Assembly (NCBI RefSeq): GCF_024710485.1
Contig: NZ_JANJUQ010000019.1
Coordinates: 1-64,000, forward strand
From: Flavobacterium sp.
Lineage (GTDB): Bacteria > Bacteroidota > Bacteroidia > Flavobacteriales > Flavobacteriaceae
Reading direction: 5' to 3'
DNA: 64,000 nucleotides
Shown here: piece by piece, positions 1-8,441 of the stretch
Position numbering within the stretch: position 1 is the first letter of the stretch
How the letters are laid out: the number at the start of each line of letters is the position of its first letter
Notes under the pieces: generated by a model
Database searches by the model: none
Seen by the model: the letters and a program-made list of their open reading frames with translations, nothing else
Told to the model about the DNA's origin: nothing
Position numbers and translations under genes: made by a program

Positions 1-2
1 AA

Positions 3-249
3 GGTATTATTGAATTGTATCAAAAGGCCATAAATAAAATGGAAACTATTGGAAAACAATACAATAACACTGATATAGAAGGTAAAAGATTATTACTTGG
101 TTCGATATTTCCAAATAAAATCCACTTTGAAAATAAAAAAGTTCGAACCGCTGATGTAAATCCTATTTTGAATGAAATTGCAAGTATTAATAAGGCTTAC
201 CGAGGGATAAAAAAATGGGACAAATCTAAAAAATTAGACTTGTCCCACA
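3..249 (+). CDS. Serine recombinase, C-terminal end (partial)
   Basis: The reading frame enters from the left edge. It carries the C-terminal pattern of Bacteroidota large serine recombinases: a GSIFPNKIHF block, then a VRTADVNPIL block, then a short basic tail. Such enzymes integrate and excise genomic islands. No stop codon precedes the tRNA-Arg gene. The frame continues open to 593, antisense to three tRNA genes, which gives tRNA-derived peptide of no likely function, so I end the feature before the tRNA. The catalytic N-terminal half lies outside the window. The identification rests on remembered family pattern and not on a search. Confidence 0.5.
208..246 (-). terminator. Rho-independent terminator of the tRNA operon
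   Basis: On the minus strand, a GGGACAA...TTGTCCC stem with an AT-rich loop (217-246) starts 3 bases after the CCA end of tRNA-Arg and is followed by a T-run. It lies inside the recombinase reading frame. Confidence 0.75.
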
Positions 250-326
250 TGGTGATCTCAGAAGGATTCGAACCTTCGACCTACTGCTTAGAAGGCAGTT
301 GCTCTATCCAGCTGAGCTATGAGACC
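250..326 (-). tRNA. tRNA-Arg (TCT)
   Basis: The minus strand folds into a complete cloverleaf. The acceptor stem GGTCTCA pairs with TGAGATC, the anticodon loop is CTTCTAA (anticodon TCT), a GGTTCGAATCC T-arm is present, and the 3' CCA is encoded. It is the last tRNA of a three-gene operon. A recombinase end sits directly beyond its 3' end, as expected if the tRNA is an integration target. Confidence 0.95.
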
Positions 327-361
327 CTGCAAAGAAAATGTCTTGAAAATTGTCGGGGTTG

Positions 362-381
362 GTCTCGTCTTCAGACGAGAC
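362..381. repeat. Perfect 9-bp inverted repeat in the tRNA operon spacer
   Basis: GTCTCGTCT and AGACGAGAC face each other across two bases between tRNA-Pro and tRNA-Arg. In the transcript this forms a strong hairpin that could be a processing site. A related CTCGTC/GACGAG hairpin occurs at 22932-22948, so it may also be a dispersed repeat word. Confidence 0.5.
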
Positions 382-393
382 GACCTCCGAAAG

Positions 394-468
394 TCGGGGT
401 GGCAGGATTCGAACCTGCGACCTCCTGGTCCCAAACCAGGCGCGATAACCGGGCTACGCTACACCCCG
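394..468 (-). tRNA. tRNA-Pro (TGG)
   Basis: The minus strand folds as a cloverleaf. The acceptor CGGGGTG pairs with CACCCCG, the anticodon loop is TTTGGGA (anticodon TGG), and the T-arm is GGTTCGAATCC. CCA is not encoded, unlike tRNA-Arg next door. It is the middle gene of the operon. Confidence 0.95.
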
Positions 469-472
469 AGAG

Positions 473-556
473 CGGAGAGACAGGGACTCGAACCCTGGCG
501 ACGGTTACCCGTCGACAGATTAGCAATCTGCTCCGTTACCACTCCGGCACCTCTCC
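473..556 (-). tRNA. tRNA-Ser (GCT)
   Basis: Minus-strand class II tRNA with a long variable arm. The acceptor GGAGAGG pairs with TCTCTCC (one G-U), the anticodon loop is TTGCTAA (anticodon GCT), and the T-arm is GGTTCGAGTCC. CCA is not encoded. It is the first gene of the operon, only 4 bases from tRNA-Pro. Confidence 0.95.
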
Positions 557-600
557 TATAATTTTCAATCTTGTAAAAGAACATTTTCTTTAAGCGGTTG

Positions 601-631
601 CAAATGTAATTTATCATTCTATAATTTACAA
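601..631 (-). promoter_or_regulatory. Promoter of the tRNA operon
   Basis: On the minus strand a TTG -33 element (631-629) and a TACATTTG -7 box (608-601) are separated by 20 bases, matching the Bacteroidota sigma-ABfr consensus. Transcription would start near 594, about 40 bases before tRNA-Ser. I see nothing further in 632-770. Confidence 0.65.
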
Positions 632-775
632 CTATTTCATTTCTTTTTTTAGCATTTAAACCAAATTATTCGTAAATAAGTTCACTATCAATATACTACA
701 AGCACAAGATTTTTAGCAATAGCCATACAATAAAGATTTATTGGGCTTTCAATTCATTATTTTACAATAAAAGTT

Positions 776-783
776 TAGCTTTG
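776..783 (+). promoter_or_regulatory. Promoter -7 box for thiolase
   Basis: TAGCTTTG fits TAnnTTTG. A start near 790 would place the hairpin element at 790-830 at the very 5' end of a roughly 90-base leader. The -33 element is not clear. Confidence 0.45.
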
Positions 784-789
784 CAAGGC

Positions 790-830
790 ATTTGATATTA
801 AGAGGAGAATGTCCGGTGGACATTCGGCAA
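790..830 (+). other. Structured hairpin element, copy 1
   Basis: A conserved 18-base lead (ATTTGATATTAAGAGGAG) is followed by an 8-bp stem, GAATGTCC and GGACATTC, closed by a GGT loop. Then comes GGCAAAATAA. The same arrangement recurs at 22759 with the stem sequence replaced by compensating changes. It sits in the thiolase leader and could be a structured RNA, a DNA palindrome bound by protein, or a mobile REP-like unit. Confidence 0.55.
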
Positions 831-878
831 AATAAACTTAATACTCAATGTTAATACATTAACAAACAACTAAACATC

Positions 879-2057
879 ATGAGTAAAAAAGTAGTTATTG
901 TATCAGCTGTGAGAACACCCATCGGAAGTTTTATGGGAAGTTTATCTACTGTTACTGCAACGCAATTAGGTGCCGCTGCCATCAAAGGCGCTTTAAATAA
1001 AATCAATTTAGACCCGAATTTAGTAGACGAAGTATTAATGGGTAACGTAGTACAAGCCGGTGTTGGTCAAGCTCCTGCCACTCAAGCCGCTATCTTTGCC
1101 GGTTTACCTAATACAGTGCCCACTACTACTGTGAACAAAGTATGTGCTTCCGGTATGAAAGCCGTAATGCAAGGTGCGCAAACCATCATGACCGGTGATG
1201 CGGAAATCGTAGTGGCCGGTGGTATGGAAAACATGAGTTTGATTCCACATTATGTACATTTAAGAAACGGCGTAAAATTCGGTCCAACCACCATGGTTGA
1301 CGGTATGCAAAAAGACGGATTAACCGATGCTTACGACAACAATGCCATGGGTGTTTGTGCCGATTTGTGTGCTTCAGAATATGGGATTACCCGAGAAGAG
1401 CAAGACGCTTTTGCTATCCAATCTTACGAGCGTTCTGCCAAAGCTTGGGCGGAAGGTAAATTTGACAATGAAGTGGTTCCGGTAGAAATTCCGCAACGTC
1501 GAGGCGAGCCGATTTTATTTGCTAAAGACGAAGAATTCACCAACGTGAAATTAGATAAAATTCCGGCCTTAAACCCTGTATTTACTAAAGACGGAACGGT
1601 AACCGCTGCCAATGCTTCTACCATTAATGACGGAGCGGCTGCTTTAGTTTTAATGAGCGAAGAAAAAGCACAAGCATTAGGACTAAAACCATTGGCTTAT
1701 ATCAAATCCTACGCCGATGCGGCTCAAGAGCCGAAATGGTTTACCACTGCTCCGGCCAAAGCCTTACCAAAAGCCTTAGACAAAGCCGGAATCTCGTTAG
1801 CCGATGTAGATTATTTCGAATTCAACGAAGCCTTTGCTGTCGTTGGTTTAGCCAATGCCAAAATCTTAGGTTTAGACAACAATAAAGTCAATGTAAACGG
1901 TGGTGCTGTTTCTTTAGGACATCCGCTAGGCTGTTCAGGAGCCAGAATCATTGTAACATTGATTAATGTATTAGAGCAAAATAATGCTAAAATTGGTGCA
2001 GCAGCTATCTGTAATGGTGGCGGAGGCGCTTCAGCTATTGTTATCGAAAGAGCTTAA
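879..2057 (+). CDS. Acetyl-CoA C-acyltransferase (thiolase II)
   Basis: At 392 residues this is the usual length of thiolase family enzymes, which condense or cleave acetyl- or acyl-CoA in fatty-acid and ketone metabolism in the cytosol. The nucleophile is Cys89 in NKVCASG, the catalytic His348 lies in SLGHPLGCSGAR, and the second Cys378 lies in CNGGGGASA. The N-terminal VIVSAVRTPIG motif supports the ATG start. It stands alone, preceded by a long leader with a structured element and followed by a palindromic repeat. The chain-length preference (acetoacetyl-CoA or longer 3-ketoacyl-CoA) cannot be told from sequence. Confidence 0.93.
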   Translation: MSKKVVIVSAVRTPIGSFMGSLSTVTATQLGAAAIKGALNKINLDPNLVDEVLMGNVVQAGVGQAPATQAAIFAGLPNTVPTTTVNKVCASGMKAVMQGAQTIMTGDAEIVVAGGMENMSLIPHYVHLRNGVKFGPTTMVDGMQKDGLTDAYDNNAMGVCADLCASEYGITREEQDAFAIQSYERSAKAWAEGKFDNEVVPVEIPQRRGEPILFAKDEEFTNVKLDKIPALNPVFTKDGTVTAANASTINDGAAALVLMSEEKAQALGLKPLAYIKSYADAAQEPKWFTTAPAKALPKALDKAGISLADVDYFEFNEAFAVVGLANAKILGLDNNKVNVNGGAVSLGHPLGCSGARIIVTLINVLEQNNAKIGAAAICNGGGGASAIVIERA

Positions 2058-2067
2058 AAGATTACGA

Positions 2068-2108
2068 ATTACGAATTATGAATTACCAAACAATTCATAA
2101 TTCGTAAT
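2068..2108. repeat. 17-bp perfect palindromic repeat downstream of thiolase
   Basis: Two 17-base arms built of the word ATTACGAATTATGAATT face each other across a 7-base loop. It may work as a terminator-like hairpin after thiolase but has no T-run. The word resembles AT-rich intergenic filler common in Flavobacterium genomes. Confidence 0.6.
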
Positions 2109-2130
2109 TTATAATTCCTAATTGATTAAG

Positions 2131-2892
2131 ATGTTTGCCATTTGTAACCTTGCCATAATTCCTCTACGAGCCGAGCCTAGTGATCGAAGCGAAATCGTTT
2201 CGCAAGTGTTGTTTGGTGAGCATTTTGAAATCTTGGAAAAACAAAACCAATGGGCCAAAATCAAGTTGCAGTACGACGATTATGAAGGTTGGGTTGATTC
2301 CAAACAATACCAAATTATTTCAGAGAAGAATTTTAACGACTTATCCAAAGAAGCCATCATTTTAAATGCTGATTTGGTGGAATACGTAACCAATGCCAAA
2401 AACATGCTCTTGCCTATTCCACTCGGTGCTTCGTTATCATTTTTAAACCATAGCGAAATCAATACAGAAGGTTTTCAATTTGAGGGATTAAAAACCAGCG
2501 GTATCAAACCCAAATCCGATTTAATTGCAACGGCTTACCAATACTTAAATGCCCCTTATCTTTGGGGTGGTAAAACACCTTTCGGAATAGATTGTTCCGG
2601 TTTTACGCAAATGGTATACAAACTCAATGGTTATCATTTGCTACGCGATGCTTCTCAACAAGCCGGTCAAGGCGATGCCCTGAGTTTTATCGAAGAAAGT
2701 GAACCCGGAGATTTGGCTTTCTTCGACAATGATGAAGGCAAAATCATCCACGTAGGCATCATGATGGAGAACAATTACATCATTCACGCCAGCGGTAAAG
2801 TCAGAATTGACCGCTTAGACCATTTAGGAATTTATAACGCTGAACAAAACAGGCATACACACCGACTCAGAGTCATCAAGAAAATAATATAA
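2131..2892 (+). CDS. SH3b and NlpC/P60 domain cell-wall hydrolase
   Basis: NlpC/P60 peptidases cut peptide bonds in peptidoglycan stems. An SH3b-like N-terminal region (about residues 5-65, ending in WAKIKL...GWVD) precedes the catalytic domain (about 130-253). The catalytic Cys155 lies in GIDCSGF, His207 in HVGIM and His219 in IIHASG, forming the usual triad. I chose the ATG at 2131; a TTG three codons upstream is also possible. No clear signal peptide is visible, which is odd for a wall enzyme but common among flavobacterial members. A terminator follows directly. Confidence 0.9.
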   Translation: MFAICNLAIIPLRAEPSDRSEIVSQVLFGEHFEILEKQNQWAKIKLQYDDYEGWVDSKQYQIISEKNFNDLSKEAIILNADLVEYVTNAKNMLLPIPLGASLSFLNHSEINTEGFQFEGLKTSGIKPKSDLIATAYQYLNAPYLWGGKTPFGIDCSGFTQMVYKLNGYHLLRDASQQAGQGDALSFIEESEPGDLAFFDNDEGKIIHVGIMMENNYIIHASGKVRIDRLDHLGIYNAEQNRHTHRLRVIKKII

Positions 2893-2924
2893 ACCGTCAG
2901 GTAAAACTTGACGGTTTTCTTTTT
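2891..2924 (+). terminator. Rho-independent terminator after the NlpC/P60 gene
   Basis: AACCGTCA and TGACGGTT form a stem followed by a T-rich run. The stem starts within the stop codon. Confidence 0.8.
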
Positions 2925-2958
2925 ACTGACTTTTTATTCAATTATAACGGTTATTCCC

Positions 2959-2966
2959 TATATTTG
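2959..2966 (+). promoter_or_regulatory. Promoter -7 box of the mla operon
   Basis: TATATTTG exactly fits TAnnTTTG. The predicted start is about 20 bases before the mlaE ATG. A TTTT-rich -33 region lies about 23 bases upstream. Confidence 0.5.
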
Positions 2967-2993
2967 AGAAGGATATTTACTTAATCTCAATCT

Positions 2994-3773
2994 ATGGAAA
3001 CCGATTCCAAAGTGGTAACCTCGTTTAAAAACTTTTTAATTGAAACAGGAGAACTCTCCTATTTCACGGGTCGTTTCTTCAAAGAGTTGTTCAATCCGCC
3101 TTTCGAACTCAAAGAATTTTGGCGCCAATGTTACAACATGGGCAATCGCTCTTTGTTGCTGGTAAGCGTCACAGGATTTATCATCGGATTGGTTTTTACA
3201 CTGCAATCCCGACCAACTTTAGAAGAATTTGGCGCTGTTTCCTGGATGCCTTCAATGGTAAGCATTTCTATAATTAGAGAAATCGGACCGATTATCACTG
3301 CCTTAATTTGTGCCGGAAGAATTGGTTCGGGTATTGGCGCCGAATTAGGTTCGATGCGCGTTACCGAACAAATTGACGCCATGGAAGTTTCCGGTACTAA
3401 TCCGTATAAATATTTAGTGGTGACTCGAATTTTAGCCACTACCGTCATGTTGCCCATATTAGTTTTCTTTGGCGATGCTATTGCCATTCTCGGTTCTGCA
3501 TTAGTAGAAAATATTAAAGGTAACGTCTCATTCCTACTCTATTTCAATAACGTATTCGATAGTTTACAATTCAGCGATGTCATTCCAACCACTTTCAAAA
3601 CCTTCTTTTTTGGCTTTGCCATCGGATTGGTTGGCTGTTACAAAGGATACAACTGTAAGAAAGGAACTGCCGGTGTGGGTTTGGCCGCCAACTCTGCAGT
3701 AGTGTACACTTCAATGCTGCTGTTCATCATAGACTTTATAGCCGTATTTGTAACCAATATTTTTTATGATTAA
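2994..3773 (+). CDS. mlaE: MlaE-family ABC transporter permease
   Basis: This inner-membrane permease belongs to the MlaE/YrbE family (259 residues, family about 260) that moves phospholipids between inner and outer membrane. The family core is clear: SISIIREIGPIITALICAGR followed by GSGIGAELGSMRVTEQIDA, then several hydrophobic segments to the C-terminus. An N-terminal cytoplasmic helix precedes the first membrane segment near residue 50. It is the first gene of a three-gene operon with the ATPase (3 bases downstream) and the MCE-domain protein, the classic MlaE-F-D set. MlaB and MlaC are not encoded next to it. Confidence 0.92.
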   Translation: METDSKVVTSFKNFLIETGELSYFTGRFFKELFNPPFELKEFWRQCYNMGNRSLLLVSVTGFIIGLVFTLQSRPTLEEFGAVSWMPSMVSISIIREIGPIITALICAGRIGSGIGAELGSMRVTEQIDAMEVSGTNPYKYLVVTRILATTVMLPILVFFGDAIAILGSALVENIKGNVSFLLYFNNVFDSLQFSDVIPTTFKTFFFGFAIGLVGCYKGYNCKKGTAGVGLAANSAVVYTSMLLFIIDFIAVFVTNIFYD

Positions 3774-3776
3774 CTC

Positions 3777-4514
3777 ATGCAGCAAAAACCCATCATAGAA
3801 ATTAAAGAACTGCGAAAAAGCTTTGGCGATAATATCGTCCTAAATGGCTTCAACATGAATTTATACGAAGGCGAAAACCTCGTAATCATGGGAAAATCGG
3901 GTTCGGGAAAATCGGTAATGATTAAATGTCTGATTGGTTTGGAAGAACCCGACAGCGGTTCGATAACCGTAATGGGAAAAAACATCAACCAATTAGAGCA
4001 AGGTGAACTCGATGAACTTCGTACCGAAATCGGGTTCTTGTTCCAAGGCAGTGCTTTATACGATTCCATGTCGGTTCGAGAAAATTTAGAATTTCCGCTT
4101 CGCCGTCACACCAAAAAATTCGGCATCATTGAAGACACCACACCCATGGTTATGGAAGCTCTGGAGAATGTAGGCTTAGCACACGCCATCGATTTAATGC
4201 CGAGTGAGCTATCGGGCGGGATGAAACGTCGTATTGCCTTAGCACGGACCTTAATCTTACAGCCGAAAATCATTTTGTATGATGAACCTACAACCGGGTT
4301 AGACCCGATAACCTCCAAAGAAATTATTTTATTAATGATGTCGATTCAAAAAAAATACAACACCTCTTCCATCATCATTACCCATGATGTTGATTGTGCG
4401 CGGGTGATAGCCAACCGAATGATCCTATTGATAGACAGTATCAATTACGCCGAAGGAACTTTCGAAACACTATCAACCTCAGAAGATCCTAAAATCAAAG
4501 CCTTTTTTAAGTAA
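3777..4514 (+). CDS. mlaF: MlaF-family ABC transporter ATPase
   Basis: The cytosolic ATPase partner of MlaE. Walker A is GKSGSGKS (residues 39-46), the signature is LSGGMKRRIALAR, and Walker B is IILYDEPTTGLDP. A switch histidine follows in ITHDVD. Its 245 residues match the family length. The LSGGM form of the signature is typical of MlaF. It lies 3 bases after mlaE and 9 bases before mlaD, so the three are almost certainly co-transcribed. Confidence 0.93.
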   Translation: MQQKPIIEIKELRKSFGDNIVLNGFNMNLYEGENLVIMGKSGSGKSVMIKCLIGLEEPDSGSITVMGKNINQLEQGELDELRTEIGFLFQGSALYDSMSVRENLEFPLRRHTKKFGIIEDTTPMVMEALENVGLAHAIDLMPSELSGGMKRRIALARTLILQPKIILYDEPTTGLDPITSKEIILLMMSIQKKYNTSSIIITHDVDCARVIANRMILLIDSINYAEGTFETLSTSEDPKIKAFFK

Positions 4515-4523
4515 CTTAGTCCT

Positions 4524-5507
4524 ATGGAAAAAACAGCCTCTCAAAAAATACGACTCGGTTTGTTCGTTATTATTGGTCTAATCTTGTTTGTCTTGACCAT
4601 TTATTTTATTGGCAGCAAGCAACAAATGTTTGGCAAAACAGAACAACTCACTGCCGTTTTCAATAACGTGGCCGGATTACAATTGGGCAATAATGTACGC
4701 TATTCAGGCATCAACGTCGGCACAGTTCGCGGTATTGAAATTGTGAACGATTCAACTATTAATGTTGAAATGCAAATTGACAAGACTGTTTTTCCACACA
4801 TCAAAAAAAATGCAGTGGCTACCATTGGTTCCGATGGATTAGTAGGTAGCGTAATCATTAATATCATACCGGGCAAAGGCGATGCGCTTCCGGTACAACC
4901 CGGCGATTTTATCAAATCCAATAACCGAGTACGCACCGATGACATGTTGAGCACTTTAAATGTTACTAACGAAAATGCCGCTCAACTAACAGCCGACTTA
5001 CTAAAAATCACCAACGATATTCACAACGGAAACGGGACAATTGGCGTTTTGCTTCGCGACTCAGCTATGGCTAACGATTTAAAAGCTACCATTCACAACC
5101 TGAAAATTACCAGCGAAAAAACCAGTCAAACCATGGATAATCTGAACCGACAAATAGCGAGTTTAGACCACAAAGACAATGTCATTGGTGTTTTAAAAGA
5201 TACTATGGTTGGCAATAAAATCAGACACATTGTAACCAACTTAGATTCGTCCAGCCAAGAAATCACTAAGGTGGTAGCCAATTTGAATGCCACGATTTCC
5301 AACGTAAAAGACGGAAAAGGCGCAATTAACTATTTGTCCAATAACCCTAAATTGGTGAAACAAATCGACTCCACTATGACCAACATCAACCAAGCGAGCC
5401 AAAAACTAAATGAAAATTTAGAAGCTTTAAAAAGTAATTTTTTGTTTCGCGGCTATTTCAATAAGCAAGCCAAAGCTAAAAAGAAAGCGACTTCCGGAAA
5501 ATCATAA
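4524..5507 (+). CDS. mlaD: MCE/MlaD-domain lipid-binding protein
   Basis: A membrane-anchored periplasmic substrate-binding subunit of the Mla-type transporter. One membrane helix (about residues 10-30) is followed by an MCE domain (about 38-118) with the characteristic AGLQLGNNVRYSGINVGTV stretch. A long helical, low-hydrophobicity C-terminal region (about 140-310) resembles the helical tail that lengthens MCE proteins. The lysine-rich C-terminus (KAKKKATSGK) is cytosol-like in composition but is probably a flexible end. It is the last gene of the operon, followed by a strong terminator. Confidence 0.9.
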   Translation: MEKTASQKIRLGLFVIIGLILFVLTIYFIGSKQQMFGKTEQLTAVFNNVAGLQLGNNVRYSGINVGTVRGIEIVNDSTINVEMQIDKTVFPHIKKNAVATIGSDGLVGSVIINIIPGKGDALPVQPGDFIKSNNRVRTDDMLSTLNVTNENAAQLTADLLKITNDIHNGNGTIGVLLRDSAMANDLKATIHNLKITSEKTSQTMDNLNRQIASLDHKDNVIGVLKDTMVGNKIRHIVTNLDSSSQEITKVVANLNATISNVKDGKGAINYLSNNPKLVKQIDSTMTNINQASQKLNENLEALKSNFLFRGYFNKQAKAKKKATSGKS

Positions 5508-5510
5508 ACA

Positions 5511-5540
5511 AAAAAATCTGCCCTCGAGCAGATTTTTTTA
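5511..5540. terminator. Bidirectional terminator between mlaD and the barrel gene
   Basis: AAAAATCTGC and GCAGATTTTT arms around CCTCGA with A- and T-runs on both sides. It can serve both convergent genes. Confidence 0.8.
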
Positions 5541-5559
5541 TTTTACAATGTAATACCGG

Positions 5560-6177
5560 CTACTGCATCAAAAAGTTAATTCCAATATTAAAACTCGAGC
5601 GACTATTGGTAACTCTGGAAAACTCATTCACTTTAAAAATATCACTCACACCGCTTTGTCCTTCATACTCAAAAAACAGTTTAAGCTTATCGGATACCGG
5701 AATTTTCACACCAATCCCTAAAGCCAAACCAAAATCAGTTGTATTAAAAGAATCCGTTACATCAGTGCCAAAACGAACATCTTCAGCATTCATCAAAAAA
5801 CCCATATACGGACCAAACTCTAAAAACCAATTTCGCTTGCTTCCGAAGTGCCAATTCGCCATTACCGGAACCGTCAAATAATTAATATTAAAGTCGGTTA
5901 TGTAATCAAACCCATTACTGTCTTCAATAAAACCGTTGTCCCAACCTTTTTGGTCGTAAACCAACTTAAGCTTCATGCTCCAACGATTTGAAAAATAATA
6001 ATCCATAGAACCGCCAACATTAAATCCGAATGCGGTATCGGCTGAAATATCTGAATTAGAAATAGTAGAATTGTTAAAGCCAACGTTCAAACCAAACTCA
6101 ACGTCACCTTTTTTTTGAGAGAAAGTGGAAACCGTTAAACCTAAAGTCAAACCCACAGCTAAAAGTAATCTTTTCAT
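5560..6177 (-). CDS. Outer-membrane beta-barrel protein (PorT-like family)
   Basis: A signal peptide (about residues 1-20, ending TVSTFSQ) precedes alternating hydrophobic strands such as VEFGLNVGFNNS and KLKLFFEYEGQ. The last strand, SFNIGINFLM, ends in an outer-membrane type hydrophobic C-terminus. The length (205 residues) and pattern match the outer-membrane beta-barrel domain proteins abundant in Bacteroidota. No substrate or partner can be inferred. The gene stands alone, convergent with mlaD. Confidence 0.82.
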   Translation of the reverse strand: MKRLLLAVGLTLGLTVSTFSQKKGDVEFGLNVGFNNSTISNSDISADTAFGFNVGGSMDYYFSNRWSMKLKLVYDQKGWDNGFIEDSNGFDYITDFNINYLTVPVMANWHFGSKRNWFLEFGPYMGFLMNAEDVRFGTDVTDSFNTTDFGLALGIGVKIPVSDKLKLFFEYEGQSGVSDIFKVNEFSRVTNSRSSFNIGINFLMQ

Positions 6178-6218
6178 ATCCCTAAAGTTTTGATAACCAA
6201 AGGTAATAAAAAATGAGC

Positions 6219-7340
6219 TTACACTTCTTGTAGCACTTGTATTAAATAATCGATATCAGCTTTGGTATTGTAATGACTGAAAGAAATTCGCAAACTCGGC
6301 TTAGTCAAATCAGCTTCAGAAAGCATTTCCGCCAACACATGCGAAGGTTTTATACTTCCGCTTTGACAGGCGCTACCTCGAGAAACGGCAATGCCTTTCA
6401 TGTCTAAGTTAAATAAAATCATAGCCGTTTTTTCGGGTGAAAATGGCATGGCTACGTTCAAAATATTATAAAATGTGTTGGATCCGTTAACCTTCACTTC
6501 GGGAAAAGCGGCTTGCAATTGGTTCAGACAATAGGCTTTCAAATCAGCAATATAGTTGGTTTCGACTTCCAAATGTTCATAAGCCAATTCCATTGCTTTA
6601 GCCATGCCGGCTATTTGATGTACGGCTTCGGTACCGGCTCGCCAACCTTTTTCTTGCTCGCCGCCAAAAAGTAATGGCTGCAAGACCAAATTCTTTCTCA
6701 CAAAGGCAAAGCCAATCCCTTTCGGTCCGTGGAATTTGTGCGCACTCGACACCAAAAAGTCAATCGGAATTTGTTGCAAATCAATCACTGCTTTTCCCAC
6801 AGATTGCACGGTATCACAATGAAACAAAGCGTGATGCTGTTGGCAAAGCGATGCAATTCGAACTATATCATGTATCACACCGGTTTCGTTATTCACATGC
6901 AAGAGAGAAACCAATGTTTTAACTTCGTCTTGCAACAATGCTTGTAATTGAGCATAATCTAAACTACCATCGGGATTAATTTTCACATAAGCAACAGCTA
7001 TCCCAAACTCTTCCTGCAAAGCTTTGACCGTGTACAATGTGGCGTGATGTTCTACTTTAGATGTAATGATTCTTTTCACTCCGAAATCTTTCACAGCGCT
7101 TCTTAAAATCCAATTCGTGGCTTCGGTTGCACTAGAAGTGAATACAATTTCCGTAGCGACACAATGCAACAACTTAGCAATGGTTTTACGCGAAGTTTCA
7201 ATCACAGCTTTAGCACTTCGTCCTGAACTATGGGTTGAGGAAGGATTACCAAATTCAGTTTGCATAACACGGACCATCTCAGCTATAACTTCCTGGCGAA
7301 TGGCTGTGGTTGCGGCGTTATCAAGATATACTTTTTGCAT
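6219..7340 (-). CDS. Cysteine desulfurase (NifS/IscS family)
   Basis: A PLP enzyme that takes sulfur from cysteine for Fe-S clusters or thio-modified cofactors. The N-terminal YLDNAATT motif, the PLP lysine (Lys202 in SAHKFHG) and the sulfur-carrying cysteine (Cys325 in SRGSACQSG) are all present. The short RGSACQSG loop indicates the NifS/IscS class and not SufS. At 373 residues it is family length. It is monocistronic, without scaffold or SUF genes alongside, so whether it serves Fe-S assembly or tRNA thiolation is open. Confidence 0.92.
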   Translation of the reverse strand: MQKVYLDNAATTAIRQEVIAEMVRVMQTEFGNPSSTHSSGRSAKAVIETSRKTIAKLLHCVATEIVFTSSATEATNWILRSAVKDFGVKRIITSKVEHHATLYTVKALQEEFGIAVAYVKINPDGSLDYAQLQALLQDEVKTLVSLLHVNNETGVIHDIVRIASLCQQHHALFHCDTVQSVGKAVIDLQQIPIDFLVSSAHKFHGPKGIGFAFVRKNLVLQPLLFGGEQEKGWRAGTEAVHQIAGMAKAMELAYEHLEVETNYIADLKAYCLNQLQAAFPEVKVNGSNTFYNILNVAMPFSPEKTAMILFNLDMKGIAVSRGSACQSGSIKPSHVLAEMLSEADLTKPSLRISFSHYNTKADIDYLIQVLQEV

Positions 7341-7405
7341 GGTGCAAATATAAAACGACTATCCTAATTAAATGATAAAAGATACATTTTATAGGGTAAA
7401 AAAGT

Positions 7406-7413
7406 TATTTTTG
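7406..7413 (+). promoter_or_regulatory. Promoter -7 box for the lipoprotein gene
   Basis: TATTTTTG fits TAnnTTTG, 17 bases before the ATG. The -33 element is not clear. Confidence 0.4.
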
Positions 7414-7430
7414 CTAAAATTTTTCTTTCC

Positions 7431-8381
7431 ATGAAACGACTATTAGGGATATTTACAGCCTTACTTTTAACCACAGCTTGTGACGATGGTGACTTAACTG
7501 TAGACACTATCGATTTTAGTGAAGTTAACGCGCAAAAATGCACTAGCAGAGACGTTATCTACAAAGTAAAAGACTCTGAGATGCTCATTCTAGCTATACC
7601 GGCTAGTACTTTTACCAACGATGAAACTACTGAAGGCAATCCTATTGAAGTTAGTATTGGTTCGAATATAGAAGTCATTTATCGTCAATATAGCGGTGGA
7701 GCAAGTTCTGATAATATTTGTCCAACGATACCATCTGCCACGCCCAATTTATTGGAAGAATGGAATGCGACGGCCGGAACAGTTCAAATTACTACTACAG
7801 CTGTAAAAACCGTAAACCCTACTACCGGAATTACTCAAATTACAGGTTACAAACATTTTATTGTATTCAAAAACATCACGTTCCAAAAGCCAAACGGAAC
7901 ACAAGTTTACGAAACGTACACTTTTGGAAATTACACTACCAATGTTTCACCGTTGGCTTTTGGTTTTGACCAAGAAGCCGAAAAAAGTACTTGCGACAAT
8001 CGCATTTTCAATTTCAGTGGTAGTGAATCTTTTGTATTAGACTTAGCCGATTACAGCACTTTGTTTCAAAATGAAGTTACCACCACGCCAAGAACGGCTT
8101 TAATTAGCGCTTCAAATAAAGTGACTTATCGCCTATTCAACGGTACGGTTAACGATGCTTATTTCTGCGCAACTACTACACCTGTCACTCCTTTACTTTC
8201 TCAAGAATGGACTGCTAACGATGGTGTTGCCAATGTTAGTGGCATTATCGAAGTAAGCACAACCACCTTCGGAACCGGTTTTCAACATACTATCCGTTTA
8301 AAAAAGGTTACCATGACTAAGGGTAATACGAATTTTTATTTGGGTGATGACTACTTGTACGGTGCTCTAATCACTCCTTAA
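7431..8381 (+). CDS. Lipoprotein with an internal duplication
   Basis: I do not recognise a named family. The first residues form a signal peptide ending in a lipobox (LLTTAC, Cys17), so the protein is probably lipid-anchored. The mature part consists of two similar halves of about 140 residues. Each has an early Cys (AQKCTSRD, KSTCDNR), a VTYR/IEVIYR strand with a later Cys, a LLEEW or LLSQEW motif, and a closing HFIVFKNITF or HTIRLKKVTM strand. The paired cysteines may form disulfides. It is probably a surface-exposed beta-rich protein of unknown role, between a cysteine desulfurase and bshC. Confidence 0.75.
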   Translation: MKRLLGIFTALLLTTACDDGDLTVDTIDFSEVNAQKCTSRDVIYKVKDSEMLILAIPASTFTNDETTEGNPIEVSIGSNIEVIYRQYSGGASSDNICPTIPSATPNLLEEWNATAGTVQITTTAVKTVNPTTGITQITGYKHFIVFKNITFQKPNGTQVYETYTFGNYTTNVSPLAFGFDQEAEKSTCDNRIFNFSGSESFVLDLADYSTLFQNEVTTTPRTALISASNKVTYRLFNGTVNDAYFCATTTPVTPLLSQEWTANDGVANVSGIIEVSTTTFGTGFQHTIRLKKVTMTKGNTNFYLGDDYLYGALITP

Positions 8382-8441
8382 TTGTACGTTAAACCTTTTT
8401 TTTCCATTTCGGATTTCCCTATTTTTACGAAAAATTAGATC

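Noticed and set aside
250-593. Open protein frame continuing from the recombinase through the tRNA genes
   Set aside because: Its peptide is the antisense translation of three tRNAs. Such frames are a known artefact and no stop selection is visible.
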